Below, piece after piece: positions 8,448-17,076 of a stretch of DNA of 64,000 bases. The stretch is from Flavobacterium profundi. Lineage in GTDB: Bacteria; Bacteroidota; Bacteroidia; Flavobacteriales; Flavobacteriaceae. Every line of letters begins with the position of its first letter. Position 1 is the stretch's first letter. Under the pieces are notes generated by a model. The model ran no database searches, had not been told where the DNA came from, and worked only from the letters and a program-made list of their open reading frames with translations. The stretch spans positions 62,001-126,000 of the forward strand of contig NZ_VDCZ01000012.1 of NCBI RefSeq assembly GCF_006491645.1, in the 5' to 3' direction. A program made the position numbers and the translations under genes.

Positions 8448-8465
8448 AAGGCATCCTTTTTTTGT
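8435..8465 (+). terminator. Terminator overlapping the stop codon of the TPR-like gene
   Basis: Stem AAAGGATGC / GCATCCTTT with the TAA stop codon of the upstream gene in the loop, followed by a T tract that also contains the -33 TTG of the next promoter. Confidence 0.85.
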
Positions 8466-8492
8466 TTACCAAAAGAAAATCAAGTATTTTTG
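8462..8492 (+). promoter_or_regulatory. Promoter of the PhyH-type dioxygenase gene
   Basis: TTG (8462-8464), 20 nt, then TATTTTTG (8485-8492), an exact TAnnTTTG. The expected start of transcription is about 8496, downstream of the TTG codon at 8490 and upstream of the ATG at 8511. This decides for the ATG. Confidence 0.7.
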
Positions 8493-8510
8493 AGAATAAC
8501 AATCGTAGAA

Positions 8511-9413
8511 ATGGAGGAGATTATACTTTCAAATTTTTGGAGAAGAACCTTGCAAAATGAACCTAATCAAACGACAACTTGGGATGAAGAAACGGGTTAT
8601 TTGTATCGTTTAGGAATTAGTATGGAACTTACTTTGCAATTTATATATGAATCAAAACCTAGTTTAGAAGATTTTAAGCAATGGATTAGTACCAATAGTA
8701 AAGCATTTGATTCTGAAAAGTATGAAGAAAATGTACTTACTGCTGAAGATTTGCAATTTTGGGAAACCAATGGTTATGTGATTGTAAAAAATGCTATTCC
8801 AATTCAGGATTGCTTAGAGACACAACAGGTAATTTGGAATTTTTTACAGAAAGATCCTGAGGATAGTACTACTTGGTATACGTTTCACGAAGCTCAAAAA
8901 GGACTCATGGTGCATTTTTTTAATCATCCCATTTTAGAAAAAAACAGAGCGTCTTTGAAAATTAAAAAAGCATACGAACAGTTATACGGTACAGATGCAA
9001 TTTTTAAAACAATTGATAAAGTAAGTTTTAATCCGCCCGTTACAGACAACTATGCTTTTTTAGGAAGTAATTTACATTGGGATGTGAGCTTGCAACAACC
9101 GATTCCTTTTCGTTTACAAGGGTTGTTGTATTTGTCAGATTGTGGTGCAAAGGATGGTGCTTTTCATTGTGTTCCAGGTTTTCATCATAAAATTGAAAAT
9201 TGGATGCAATCTTTAGGGCCTAATGAACATCCTAGACAAGTAGCATTAGAAACTTTAAAACCTGAACCTATAATTGGAAATGCTGGTGATTTTATCATAT
9301 GGCATCAAGCTTTACCGCATTGTGCCACACCAAATAGAGGTAGTAAACCGAGATTGGTACAGTATTTAACCTATTTTACTGAAAATTATAAAGAAGCAGA
9401 AGAATGGATTTAA
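8511..9413 (+). CDS. Phytanoyl-CoA dioxygenase family protein (Fe(II)/2-oxoglutarate)
   Basis: 300 residues from the ATG; an upstream TTG at 8490 lies inside the promoter and is rejected. The double-stranded beta-helix carries the iron triad HWD (His189, Asp191) and His270 in LPHCATP, plus Arg281 for 2-oxoglutarate. The family hydroxylates small molecules, lipids or peptide-bound substrates. The N-terminal 80 residues are helical and not recognised. It has its own promoter right after the terminator of the gene before it and no close downstream partner, so it is a single-gene unit. The substrate cannot be inferred. Confidence 0.85.
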   Translation: MEEIILSNFWRRTLQNEPNQTTTWDEETGYLYRLGISMELTLQFIYESKPSLEDFKQWISTNSKAFDSEKYEENVLTAEDLQFWETNGYVIVKNAIPIQDCLETQQVIWNFLQKDPEDSTTWYTFHEAQKGLMVHFFNHPILEKNRASLKIKKAYEQLYGTDAIFKTIDKVSFNPPVTDNYAFLGSNLHWDVSLQQPIPFRLQGLLYLSDCGAKDGAFHCVPGFHHKIENWMQSLGPNEHPRQVALETLKPEPIIGNAGDFIIWHQALPHCATPNRGSKPRLVQYLTYFTENYKEAEEWI

Positions 9414-9529
9414 TATATTGATTCATTTGTGTTAATTATAACTTCATAATCAAGTCTTTTTTTGGCAATTTATTAATGAAAAGTTAAACTTATTAACAAA
9501 TTTTCTTAATAAAAAAATAAACTAGAAGA

Positions 9530-9559
9530 TTGTTTCGTTATCCTAAAAAGATATTTTTG
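9530..9559 (+). promoter_or_regulatory. Promoter of the small T9SS cargo gene
   Basis: TTG (9530-9532), exactly 19 nt, then TATTTTTG (9552-9559). This is a near-ideal Bacteroidota promoter. It lies inside the upstream extension of the reading frame and so excludes the start at 9530. Confidence 0.75.
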
Positions 9560-9586
9560 CAAGCGCAAACAACAACTATAAAAAAA

Positions 9587-9970
9587 ATGATTATGAAAAA
9601 AGTAAAATTAGGCCTTGTTATGGCAATGGTCGCGTCTTCTTCGATGATGATGGGTCAGCAGTCGGTTTCTCTAGAGAAGAATAAATTTGAAATGAAAACA
9701 ATTGTTGCTAAAAACAATCAAGAGAGCAACGATAAAGGGTTAGTAATTAGTGATATTAAAATGTTTCCTAATCCTGCAAGTGATTTAGTTACACTTCAAG
9801 GTGTAAAAGTAGATGACCAAATTAGTATTACAGACAATAAAGGTAAAACGAGACTTCAAATTAAAGCGAAAGCTGAAGTTGAAATTATTCCAATCGACTT
9901 TTTAGAATCTGGTATTTATTTATTAGCAATCAATGGTGAAAAAAGAAGGTTGATTGTAGAGAATAAATAA
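9587..9970 (+). CDS. Small exported protein with T9SS type A sorting domain
   Basis: 127 residues from ATG 9587 (or 125 from ATG 9593). The frame opens at 9530, but the promoter occupies that part. A signal peptide of about 24 residues (KKVKLGLVMAMVASSS, ending at MGQ) is followed by a short linker and a T9SS type A tail: MFPNPASD, then ITDNKGK, SGIYLLAI and a basic end. Such tails direct cargo through the type IX machinery to the surface or medium. Almost no passenger domain remains beyond about 25 residues, so this is either a very small secreted protein or a free-standing sorting domain. Confidence 0.8.
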   Translation: MIMKKVKLGLVMAMVASSSMMMGQQSVSLEKNKFEMKTIVAKNNQESNDKGLVISDIKMFPNPASDLVTLQGVKVDDQISITDNKGKTRLQIKAKAEVEIIPIDFLESGIYLLAINGEKRRLIVENK

Positions 9971-9985
9971 AAAAGTATTTTAAAT

Positions 9986-10019
9986 AAAAAAGGCAATGCA
10001 TTCGCATTGCCTTTTTTTT
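9986..10019. terminator. Bidirectional terminator between convergent T9SS genes
   Basis: Perfect stem GGCAATGC / GCATTGCC with a 4-nt loop, A tract on the left and T tract on the right. It serves both the small plus-strand gene and the large minus-strand gene, whose stop codon lies in the T tract. Confidence 0.85.
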
Positions 10020-13000
10020 ATCTCTTCAAACTAAAATGTCCTTTGTAAACTTTTCCATTTTCTCGAGTTACAGTAAACCAATAATCAGTAGAAGGAAGCA
10101 TTTTGCCTAAATAAGTGCCATCCCAACCTTGAGTATTCGAACCTAATTCTTTTATGAATTTTCCATAACGATCAAAGATTTGAACTCTTAAATGGGGCTC
10201 GTTTTCTGAAAACTGAATTTTCCAAAAATCATTGTACCCGTCTCCATTAGGGGTAAAAAATTTTGGATACATGAATACGTATACAGTTTCTTTCACTTCA
10301 CCACAACCATTTTTATCGTTAATGTATACGGTATACATCCCACTTTGTAGTCCATTAAAAACATTGCTTTCTTGGTAATGTATTCCGTCTAATGAATATT
10401 CATAATCACCAGTGCTACTTCCCGATAATAAAACAGTAATTGTATTTTCAGTATCGGTCCAATCAGAACTGATAATTTGAGTAATAGAACCAATATTAGA
10501 TTGAACTACAGTAAAGTCTTTAGTGGTTGTACAGACTAATGTACCATGATTTTGAGTAACAGTAACTGAATAACTTCCAGGTTGAGAAACTACAATAGAA
10601 GGAGTCGTTTCATTAGTAGACCATAAATAAGAATCATAACCATTTCCAGCAGTAATAGTTATGGAAGAACCTTCACAAATAGGCATAATATCCGTAATGT
10701 TTACAATAGGGTTGCTATATAATGTAAGTTCTAATTCTACGATTTGGTGACACGTATTTGGGGAATCGATGCGTACATAAATGATTTGACTTCCAATAGT
10801 TAAATTATAATTACTAAAATTTATAATTTCTTCCTGATTCATTTCATTTTCAGCAGCATTTTCTGAAGTATAATACCGAAAAGTATTTCCAGTGGAACCA
10901 ATTAAATAAGTATTGTAGTTCGCTAAGTTGAGTACTTCATGTCCATCATTTTGTGCATCACATAAGGACTCGGAATAATTCGTTGCATTTAAGGTATTAA
11001 TTAAACTAATATGTATGGGTCTTTTAGGACTTTCACAACCATTAATAGTTTGTGTACAATAATATATTGTTTCATGTTGAAGAGGTGTTGAACTAGGTAT
11101 TATTGTTCCACCCACAAAAGAATCATACCAAATTAAATTTACTCCTGTAACTTCAATATCATCGAGAGTTAAATTAGCAGATGCACAAAATGTTTGAGTA
11201 AGATACGCACCTGGTATTGCTGGAGAATTAACAATAGTTCTTATTCCAATTCTTTCACTTTCGCATCCATTAATAGTTTGACTCGCATAATAAGTCGTTG
11301 CATTATAGATAGAGGTAGAAGGAGATAAAGTTGTTCCACCAACTGAAGCACTATACCAAGTAATATTTTGACCCACAATTTGAATGTCGTTGATTGTTGG
11401 GTTATCTTGGAAACAAAATTGTTGTGCTAAATCGGCTACTGGTGGTGCTACTGATGTAATAACTATGTTTTGAGTTTGTGAACTAGTATTTCCATTGCCA
11501 TCATCATAAAGCCAAGTAATAGTGTAATTTCCTGGATTGGTGTAACTAAGTGGATCAGTAGTAGTAGCTGTAATTGTTCCTGCACAATTATCTGTGGCAG
11601 TTGGATTAGTTAAGGTTGTATTACAATCTCCTGTTACAGTAGGTAAATTTTGAAGAGTAGGAATTGGAGCTTCCGAGTCACCAACTCTAACATCAATAAT
11701 TATTGTATCATCACATCCTGTCGTAGAACCAGTAATAGCACAAGAATATTGACCGTTGTTTGCAATAGTTGCATTTGGGATAATTGGATTTTGTTCAGTT
11801 GAGGTAAAGCCATTTGGTCCTGTCCATGAATAGTTTATTCCGCCAGATGCTGTTAACTCTAAGTTTTCACCAATACAAATGGGTGCGTTTGAATTTGCAA
11901 TTGTTATAGATTGACAATCTCGAAATTTTGCCAGAAATGAATCTAAATAATTGTTTGTATAAGGATTAGGTTGATGAGAATTTGTAGTTGAAATGCCCGT
12001 ATTACTACCAGTTATTCCGTATAAATAAATGTCATTATTAGTATCTAAATATAATCGTCCTATTGTGTCTGGTCCAAGACCACCATAGTAAGTCCCCCAT
12101 ATTTTTTGTCCGAATGGGTCCAGTTTTATAATGTATGTGTCATGATTAGAGCTACTTATATTGGGTAAAAAGCCATTAGGAGTTGCTATATCTGAATTTA
12201 AATTAGTTTGACCTGAGAAAAAAACTTCATGGTTGTTATTCATTTTAACATCAGAGATATAACCATAAAAATAGGTGCCCCATATTTTTTCTTGAGTAAC
12301 GTGGTTAAAATTTATTATAAATGGAGATTCACTAGGAGAGGTAGGGCTAGTTACTAAATTTTGAAAAATAGGGACTAATGAGTTTGTTGTAGCAATAGAT
12401 GTTTGATTTTGTGTTAGCCCAAAAATACAAATAATATCACCTTTTAATTCGGCATTAAAAACAGAGCTATTGTCTGCTATATAGGTGCCCCAAATTCTAT
12501 TTCCATCTAAATCAAATTTCACTATCATCCCTCCAAAAACTCCATTATTTGTGGTTTGGTATGTATCTGAAGTAGCAATATTAGTTTGACTACTATGAAT
12601 ACCAGTTGCAAATAAATAATCATCATTTGAAATTGATAAATTGGTAAAACTATCTGAACCTTCACCTCCGTAAAATGTGCCCCATATCCTATTTCCAGAG
12701 CCATTAAATTTAGCAATAAAAGCATCTGAACGATTTACGTTAGAATTATTTGAACTTTGATGCGCTCCAGGAGTTGAAAGTGCATCAGTGCTAAATGTTT
12801 CTCCTGATATATAAATATTATCATATGAATCAATACAAATAGCAAAGACTCGTTCACGTCCATTTCCTCCGTAATAAGTTCCCCATTGTTTAATTCCAAA
12901 ATCATTTAATTTTACTAAAAAAAGATCTAAATTTGAATTTTTTATTGGTTGGAATGTTCCAGGAGTGCCTATATTTGTATTATATAGTTCTCTTCCAGCT

Positions 13001-14076
13001 AGATAAACATTGTTTTGACTGTCAACTTTTATATACGGAGATTGAATATTAGTTTGTCCAAAGTCGCTATAAAAATACGTCCCCCAAATTCGAATACCAT
13101 TGGTGTCGAATTTTGTGATAAAAATATTCCAGCTTGCTATTAAACTTGATTGATGAGTTCCTAAAGTAGCAATATTTTGTATACTATTTGTAGTGCCAGA
13201 AATGTATACATCATTGTTTTGATTTGTGGTTAAAGTGGAAGGTAATTCATCTCCACTTCCTCCATAATAAGTCCCCCAAAGTCTTACAGGAACAGGGTCA
13301 ATAACAATCACTTTATTAGAATGATTTATGTCACCATCAAAACCAAAAACATTCTTCTTAATTTTTTTATAATGTAATGCGATCTCTTTTTTAGCGTTTT
13401 TATCTTCAATCCAACTCAAAGGCAGCGTTTCTTCCATTTGTCCAAACCGTAGATGCATTCTAATCTTGTTATCAATTAATTCGGTTTTTCCGCCCTTAAA
13501 TTGTAATTGAATATCAGAAACTTTTCCTCCAGGTTTTACAATAAAATTATACTCTACTACTTTTGTACTATCTTTTGGAATAAAAAAAACAACATCAATG
13601 TTAGTGTAAATGTTTTGATAGGTAACTTTTTGATATTTATGTACTTGGGTTTTCCCATCTGGAGCATGAGCCACATTGTAGTAATTGTCATAATCAGCAG
13701 ATTTTTCCTCAGAAACGAGAGTAACGTTTTTATTCGAATTCAAAAAGTCAATATCAATTCTGTGAAAATTATACTTTAGGGAGTAATCAGGATTTTTTAT
13801 TCCAGTATCAAAACTTGGGTTAGAACCTTTAAATTCTTTATCTTTTTTTGTTAATGGTAGGCGCTCTGTTTCATAAACATCATATGAAAAGCCCTTTTCT
13901 CTTAATTGAACATTTAATCCATTAGTATTTAATAGATATTTTACTTGAGAATTTTCTTTTCCTTTTTGATCAACAATTTGCCCTTTGTTTTCAATAAAAC
14001 CAATAGAAGTTGTTTGTTTCTGAGCAAAAACAATACTTGTATTAATTAAAAAAACCAGAACATAAAATGCTTTCAT
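10018..14076 (-). CDS. Large SBBP-repeat surface protein with gliding-motility C-terminal (T9SS type B) domain
   Basis: 1352 residues. Signal peptide 1-18 (ending VFAQ). Residues 20-265 form the beta-rich domain that commonly precedes SBBP repeats. Seven repeats marked by WGTYYGG-like motifs run from about 265 to 715. A PKD-like domain (WTGPNGFTSTEQNP) lies near 740-800, a HYR/Ig-like domain follows, then two near-identical 70-residue Ig-like repeats (WYxxxVGGT, QTINGCES). The last 85 residues are the gliding-motility-associated domain: FFTPNGDGYNDFW, IFDRYGK, GWDGTYLGK, YKGHF. The protein is expected on the cell surface via T9SS, perhaps as an adhesin. A -7 element TATTTTTG lies 26-33 nt upstream. 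Confidence 0.92.
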   Translation of the reverse strand: MKAFYVLVFLINTSIVFAQKQTTSIGFIENKGQIVDQKGKENSQVKYLLNTNGLNVQLREKGFSYDVYETERLPLTKKDKEFKGSNPSFDTGIKNPDYSLKYNFHRIDIDFLNSNKNVTLVSEEKSADYDNYYNVAHAPDGKTQVHKYQKVTYQNIYTNIDVVFFIPKDSTKVVEYNFIVKPGGKVSDIQLQFKGGKTELIDNKIRMHLRFGQMEETLPLSWIEDKNAKKEIALHYKKIKKNVFGFDGDINHSNKVIVIDPVPVRLWGTYYGGSGDELPSTLTTNQNNDVYISGTTNSIQNIATLGTHQSSLIASWNIFITKFDTNGIRIWGTYFYSDFGQTNIQSPYIKVDSQNNVYLAGRELYNTNIGTPGTFQPIKNSNLDLFLVKLNDFGIKQWGTYYGGNGRERVFAICIDSYDNIYISGETFSTDALSTPGAHQSSNNSNVNRSDAFIAKFNGSGNRIWGTFYGGEGSDSFTNLSISNDDYLFATGIHSSQTNIATSDTYQTTNNGVFGGMIVKFDLDGNRIWGTYIADNSSVFNAELKGDIICIFGLTQNQTSIATTNSLVPIFQNLVTSPTSPSESPFIINFNHVTQEKIWGTYFYGYISDVKMNNNHEVFFSGQTNLNSDIATPNGFLPNISSSNHDTYIIKLDPFGQKIWGTYYGGLGPDTIGRLYLDTNNDIYLYGITGSNTGISTTNSHQPNPYTNNYLDSFLAKFRDCQSITIANSNAPICIGENLELTASGGINYSWTGPNGFTSTEQNPIIPNATIANNGQYSCAITGSTTGCDDTIIIDVRVGDSEAPIPTLQNLPTVTGDCNTTLTNPTATDNCAGTITATTTDPLSYTNPGNYTITWLYDDGNGNTSSQTQNIVITSVAPPVADLAQQFCFQDNPTINDIQIVGQNITWYSASVGGTTLSPSTSIYNATTYYASQTINGCESERIGIRTIVNSPAIPGAYLTQTFCASANLTLDDIEVTGVNLIWYDSFVGGTIIPSSTPLQHETIYYCTQTINGCESPKRPIHISLINTLNATNYSESLCDAQNDGHEVLNLANYNTYLIGSTGNTFRYYTSENAAENEMNQEEIINFSNYNLTIGSQIIYVRIDSPNTCHQIVELELTLYSNPIVNITDIMPICEGSSITITAGNGYDSYLWSTNETTPSIVVSQPGSYSVTVTQNHGTLVCTTTKDFTVVQSNIGSITQIISSDWTDTENTITVLLSGSSTGDYEYSLDGIHYQESNVFNGLQSGMYTVYINDKNGCGEVKETVYVFMYPKFFTPNGDGYNDFWKIQFSENEPHLRVQIFDRYGKFIKELGSNTQGWDGTYLGKMLPSTDYWFTVTRENGKVYKGHFSLKR

Positions 14077-14101
14077 AGACTAAATTTTAAAAACAATCTT
14101 G

Positions 14102-14109
14102 CAAAAATA
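14102..14109 (-). promoter_or_regulatory. -7 element for the large surface protein gene
   Basis: On the minus strand this reads TATTTTTG, an exact TAnnTTTG, about 26 nt before the ATG at 14076. The nearest TTG is 26 nt upstream of it, slightly beyond the usual spacing. Confidence 0.45.
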
Positions 14110-14183
14110 GGGTTTAAAGAATAATAAATGAGGATCAAATAATTATTTTTAAATAATGAAGAAAAAAAAAGTAAAGAATAAAC

Positions 14184-14218
14184 AATTGTAGGAACTCAAT
14201 TTTAATTACACTACAATT
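14184..14218. repeat. Inverted repeat in the divergent intergenic region
   Basis: AATTGTAG (14184-14191) and CTACAATT (14211-14218), perfect 8-bp arms 19 nt apart. It could be a regulatory site or a chance hairpin; function unknown. Confidence 0.4.
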
Positions 14219-14220
14219 AT

Positions 14221-14282
14221 TTTTTATATCTTGCTATTTTATTTTTATATCTTACTATTTATTTTTTGTATCTTATTAGTAA
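14221..14282. repeat. Three tandem 21-bp direct repeats
   Basis: Units start at 14221, 14242 and 14263: TTTTTATATCTTGCTATTT, TTTTTATATCTTACTATTT and TTTTTGTATCTTATTAGT. The 21-bp period is two helical turns, so proteins bound to each unit would sit on one face of the DNA. The repeats lie between the divergent surface-protein and XRE-regulator genes. An operator array is plausible; an AT-rich slippage product is the alternative. The rest of the 400-bp intergenic region is AT-rich without a recognisable gene. Confidence 0.55.
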
Positions 14283-14427
14283 TTTTTCAGATATTAATTG
14301 GTATTTTTTATTTTAAATTATTTTGTATTTATAACTTGTTTTATTATTACTATTACTTAGTGTTTTATTAATGAAACTTGTTGTACTATTTTAAAAACAG
14401 GTTAATTTATTTCTATTTCTTGTTACT

Positions 14428-14463
14428 ATAATACGATATCATATTATTTTTTTATTACTTTTG
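14428..14463 (+). promoter_or_regulatory. 20-bp palindrome and -7 element upstream of the XRE regulator
   Basis: ATAATACGATATCATATTAT (14428-14447) is a palindrome with a single mismatched pair. It ends 8 nt before TACTTTTG (14456-14463), an exact TAnnTTTG, and so covers the -33 to -10 region. That placement is typical of a repressor operator. The ATG is 13 nt after the -7 element. Confidence 0.6.
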
Positions 14464-14476
14464 AAATAAAAACAAC

Positions 14477-14821
14477 ATGATTTATTTCAATTTTGCTCGC
14501 ATTTTTAAACTGAAAGGTATAGCAAGACCTTTTACATATCTAACAAAGAACGGTTACTCAGCAGGATACGCCACCAAACTTACAAATAATAGAGTACAGG
14601 AAATAAACTTAGAGCGTCTAGAAAAGTTTTGCCGAGATTTTAATTGCACTCCAAACGATATTTTAGATTTTAAACCTTCTTCTAAAGACCCTATTCCAAA
14701 GGATCATGCACTACATACTCTTACCAAAAAAGAGATTGATAACGAGTTAATTAGTAAAATAAATGCTTTACCAGTAGATAAAATCCAACAAATACATAAT
14801 ATTCTAAAAGAGATGGAGTAA
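14477..14821 (+). CDS. XRE-family helix-turn-helix regulator
   Basis: 114 residues. Residues 5-70 form a Cro/CI-type helix-turn-helix of the kind with the motif YLTKNGYSAGYATKL, then LEKLEKFC-like RLEKFCRDFNCTPNDILDF. The C-terminal 40 residues are helical and may dimerise. It is a DNA-binding regulator, probably acting on its own promoter through the palindrome that overlaps it. A radical SAM gene follows 23 bp later and is likely in the same operon. Related small regulators are common in flavobacteria; target genes are unknown. Confidence 0.85.
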   Translation: MIYFNFARIFKLKGIARPFTYLTKNGYSAGYATKLTNNRVQEINLERLEKFCRDFNCTPNDILDFKPSSKDPIPKDHALHTLTKKEIDNELISKINALPVDKIQQIHNILKEME

Positions 14822-14844
14822 TTTTGTCTTCTTTTTAATTGATA

Positions 14845-17076
14845 ATGAAAGACATTCTTCTCATAACACCTCCTTTTACCCAACTGAATACACCGTATCC
14901 AGCAACAGCTTATTTAAAAGGATTTTTGAATACTAAGGAGATATCTTCTTTCCAAATGGATTTAGGAATAGAAGTGATTTTAGAATTATTTTCTAAATCT
15001 GGATTGACCAATATTTTTCAATACGCTTCCAAACAATCTAAAAAAGATTGGTCAGAGAATGCCCAACGTATTTTTACTTTACAAAATGAATATGCTAAAA
15101 CCATAGATGCGGTGCTTGCATTTCTACAAGGGAAAAATGCTTCTTTGGCAAGGCAAATTTGTAGTGGTAATTTTTTGCCAGAAGCTTCACGATTTAACGC
15201 TTTTAATGAAGATGAAGAGGGTTTTACTTGGGCTTTTGGAGCCATGGGTATGCAAGATAAAGCCAAACATTTGGCTACGCTTTATTTAGAAGATATCTCA
15301 GATTTTATAGTGGAATGTGTCGATGCTAATTTTGGTTTTAGTCGCTATGCAGAACGATTAGGTAGAAGTGCCAATTCTTTTGATGAATTATACAACGAAT
15401 TGCAAAAAGAACTTACTTACATCGATACTATAACTTTAAAACTTTTAAAGGAAAGAGTAGTAGCAGTAGACCCAAAATTAGTCTTGTTTTCTGTCCCTTT
15501 TCCAGGTAATTTGTATAGTGCTTTTCGATGTGCTCAATGGATTAAAAAAAATAATCCTGCTATTAAAATTGCAATGGGTGGAGGTTTCCCAAACACAGAA
15601 CTAAGAGATGTAAAAGACAAACGCGTTTTTGAATTTTTTGATTTCATAACATTAGATGATGGGGAATTACCAGTAGAATTATTATATAATTTTGTCAGTT
15701 CGAGCGGAGTCGAGAACCAATTCAAACGTACCTTTCTTCTAGAAAAAGAGGAAGTAGTTTATAAGAATACGACTTTAAAAAAGGACTATAAACAAAGTGA
15801 AATTGGTACTCCTGATTATACAGATTTATTATTGAACCAATATATTTCAGTCATTGAAATTGCCAATCCCATGCACAGCTTATGGAGTGATGGTAGATGG
15901 AACAAGTTAACCATGGCACACGGTTGTTATTGGGGAAAATGTACATTTTGTGATATATCGCTTGATTATATTAAAGTGTACGAACCCATTGCTGCTAAAC
16001 TTTTAGTGGATCGAATGGAAACATTAATTGCACAAACTGGAGAAACCGGTTTTCATTTTGTGGATGAAGCGGCGCCACCCGCTTTAATGCGTGAAGTAGC
16101 ATTAGAAATCTTGAAGAGAAATTTGGTGGTAACCTGGTGGACAAACATACGCTTCGAAAAAAGTTTTACTTCCGATTTATGTTATTTATTAAAAGCTTCG
16201 GGTTGTATTGCAGTTTCTGGTGGTTTAGAAGTGGCTTCTGATCGTTTGTTGGAACTCATAAAGAAGGGTGTAACGGTAGAACAAGTAGCACAAGTTACTC
16301 GAAATTTTACGGTAAATGGCATTATGGTTCATGCTTATTTAATGTACGGCTATCCTACGCAAACCGTTCAAGAAACAGTAGATAGTTTGGAAATGGTGCG
16401 TCAACTTTTCGAATTAGGAATTATTCAATCGGGTTTTTGGCACCAATTTGCCATGACAGCTCATAGTCCTGTTGGACTCGACCCAGATGCCTTTGGAGTT
16501 ATTCCACAACAAAATGGCACGAGCTTTAGCGAATTGGCGAAGCAAATTACTTTTGCAAACAATGATATCGCATTCAAAGATAAAACGGGTATTGATCATG
16601 AAAAATTTAGCTTTGGATTGAAAAAATCATTGTTCAATTATATGCATGGTGTTTGTTTTGATTATGAGTTGCAAGATTGGTTCGACTTTAAAATTCCAAA
16701 AACGACAATTGATCCTAATTTTATTTCCAATTGTTTGGAAAAAGAAGAAAATTTTGCTTTAAAATTAAACGCTAAAGTGATTTGGTTAGGAAATTTACCT
16801 GAAATAAAGCATTTTACCAAATCCAAAAAAGGAAAATCTTGGAAAATGATACAGTTCCTTTTTCACGATAAAAGCACTTCATTTGAAATCGTATTAGAAG
16901 AGGAAAAAGGGTTATGGTTGTATGATTTTTTTCAAAAAAATACACCTCAAAATAGTAATAAATTAACTTTAAATCAAATGAAATTGGATTATGAAACTAA
17001 TTTCGATGACTTTGAGTTATTTTGGTATGCCAAATCCATGCAAATTATCCGAAATAATGGCTTATTAGTGTTGTAA
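14845..17076 (+). CDS. B12-binding-like radical SAM protein of unknown substrate
   Basis: 743 residues from ATG 14845 (an in-frame TTG lies 6 nt upstream). The N-terminus ILLITPPFTQLNTPYPAT resembles the cobalamin-binding start of B12 radical SAM enzymes, and a Rossmann-like part with AMGGGFPN lies near 244. The cluster motif is HGCYWGKCTFCD, with Cys361, Cys366 and Cys369. That is CX4CX2C instead of CX3CX2C, a variant I have seen in this class. The TIM barrel continues with SGGLEVASDRLL and MYGYPTQT. The codons for residues 284-291 (VSSSGVEN) are a copy of an interspersed repeat. The product may be a methylated or rearranged metabolite; no pathway genes sit nearby. Confidence 0.85.
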   Translation: MKDILLITPPFTQLNTPYPATAYLKGFLNTKEISSFQMDLGIEVILELFSKSGLTNIFQYASKQSKKDWSENAQRIFTLQNEYAKTIDAVLAFLQGKNASLARQICSGNFLPEASRFNAFNEDEEGFTWAFGAMGMQDKAKHLATLYLEDISDFIVECVDANFGFSRYAERLGRSANSFDELYNELQKELTYIDTITLKLLKERVVAVDPKLVLFSVPFPGNLYSAFRCAQWIKKNNPAIKIAMGGGFPNTELRDVKDKRVFEFFDFITLDDGELPVELLYNFVSSSGVENQFKRTFLLEKEEVVYKNTTLKKDYKQSEIGTPDYTDLLLNQYISVIEIANPMHSLWSDGRWNKLTMAHGCYWGKCTFCDISLDYIKVYEPIAAKLLVDRMETLIAQTGETGFHFVDEAAPPALMREVALEILKRNLVVTWWTNIRFEKSFTSDLCYLLKASGCIAVSGGLEVASDRLLELIKKGVTVEQVAQVTRNFTVNGIMVHAYLMYGYPTQTVQETVDSLEMVRQLFELGIIQSGFWHQFAMTAHSPVGLDPDAFGVIPQQNGTSFSELAKQITFANNDIAFKDKTGIDHEKFSFGLKKSLFNYMHGVCFDYELQDWFDFKIPKTTIDPNFISNCLEKEENFALKLNAKVIWLGNLPEIKHFTKSKKGKSWKMIQFLFHDKSTSFEIVLEEEKGLWLYDFFQKNTPQNSNKLTLNQMKLDYETNFDDFELFWYAKSMQIIRNNGLLVL
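15694..15717. repeat. Interspersed repeat copy 3, inside the radical SAM gene
   Basis: GTCAGTTCGAGCGGAGTCGAGAAC, 24 nt, in frame and read as VSSSGVEN. It matches the copy inside the YggS gene (55182-55205) at 20 of 24 positions and shares its ends with the longer intergenic copies at 4636 and 6357. Confidence 0.7.

Noticed and set aside
9530-9586. Upstream extension of the small T9SS protein
   Set aside because: The near-ideal promoter 9530-9559 lies inside it, so it cannot be translated from that transcript.
13507-13779. Plus-strand open frame inside the large surface protein gene
   Set aside because: It is antisense to a clearly coding region with a signal peptide and SBBP motifs and has no start context.
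14221-14282. CRISPR array
   Set aside because: Only three adjacent 21-bp units without spacers and no cas genes.
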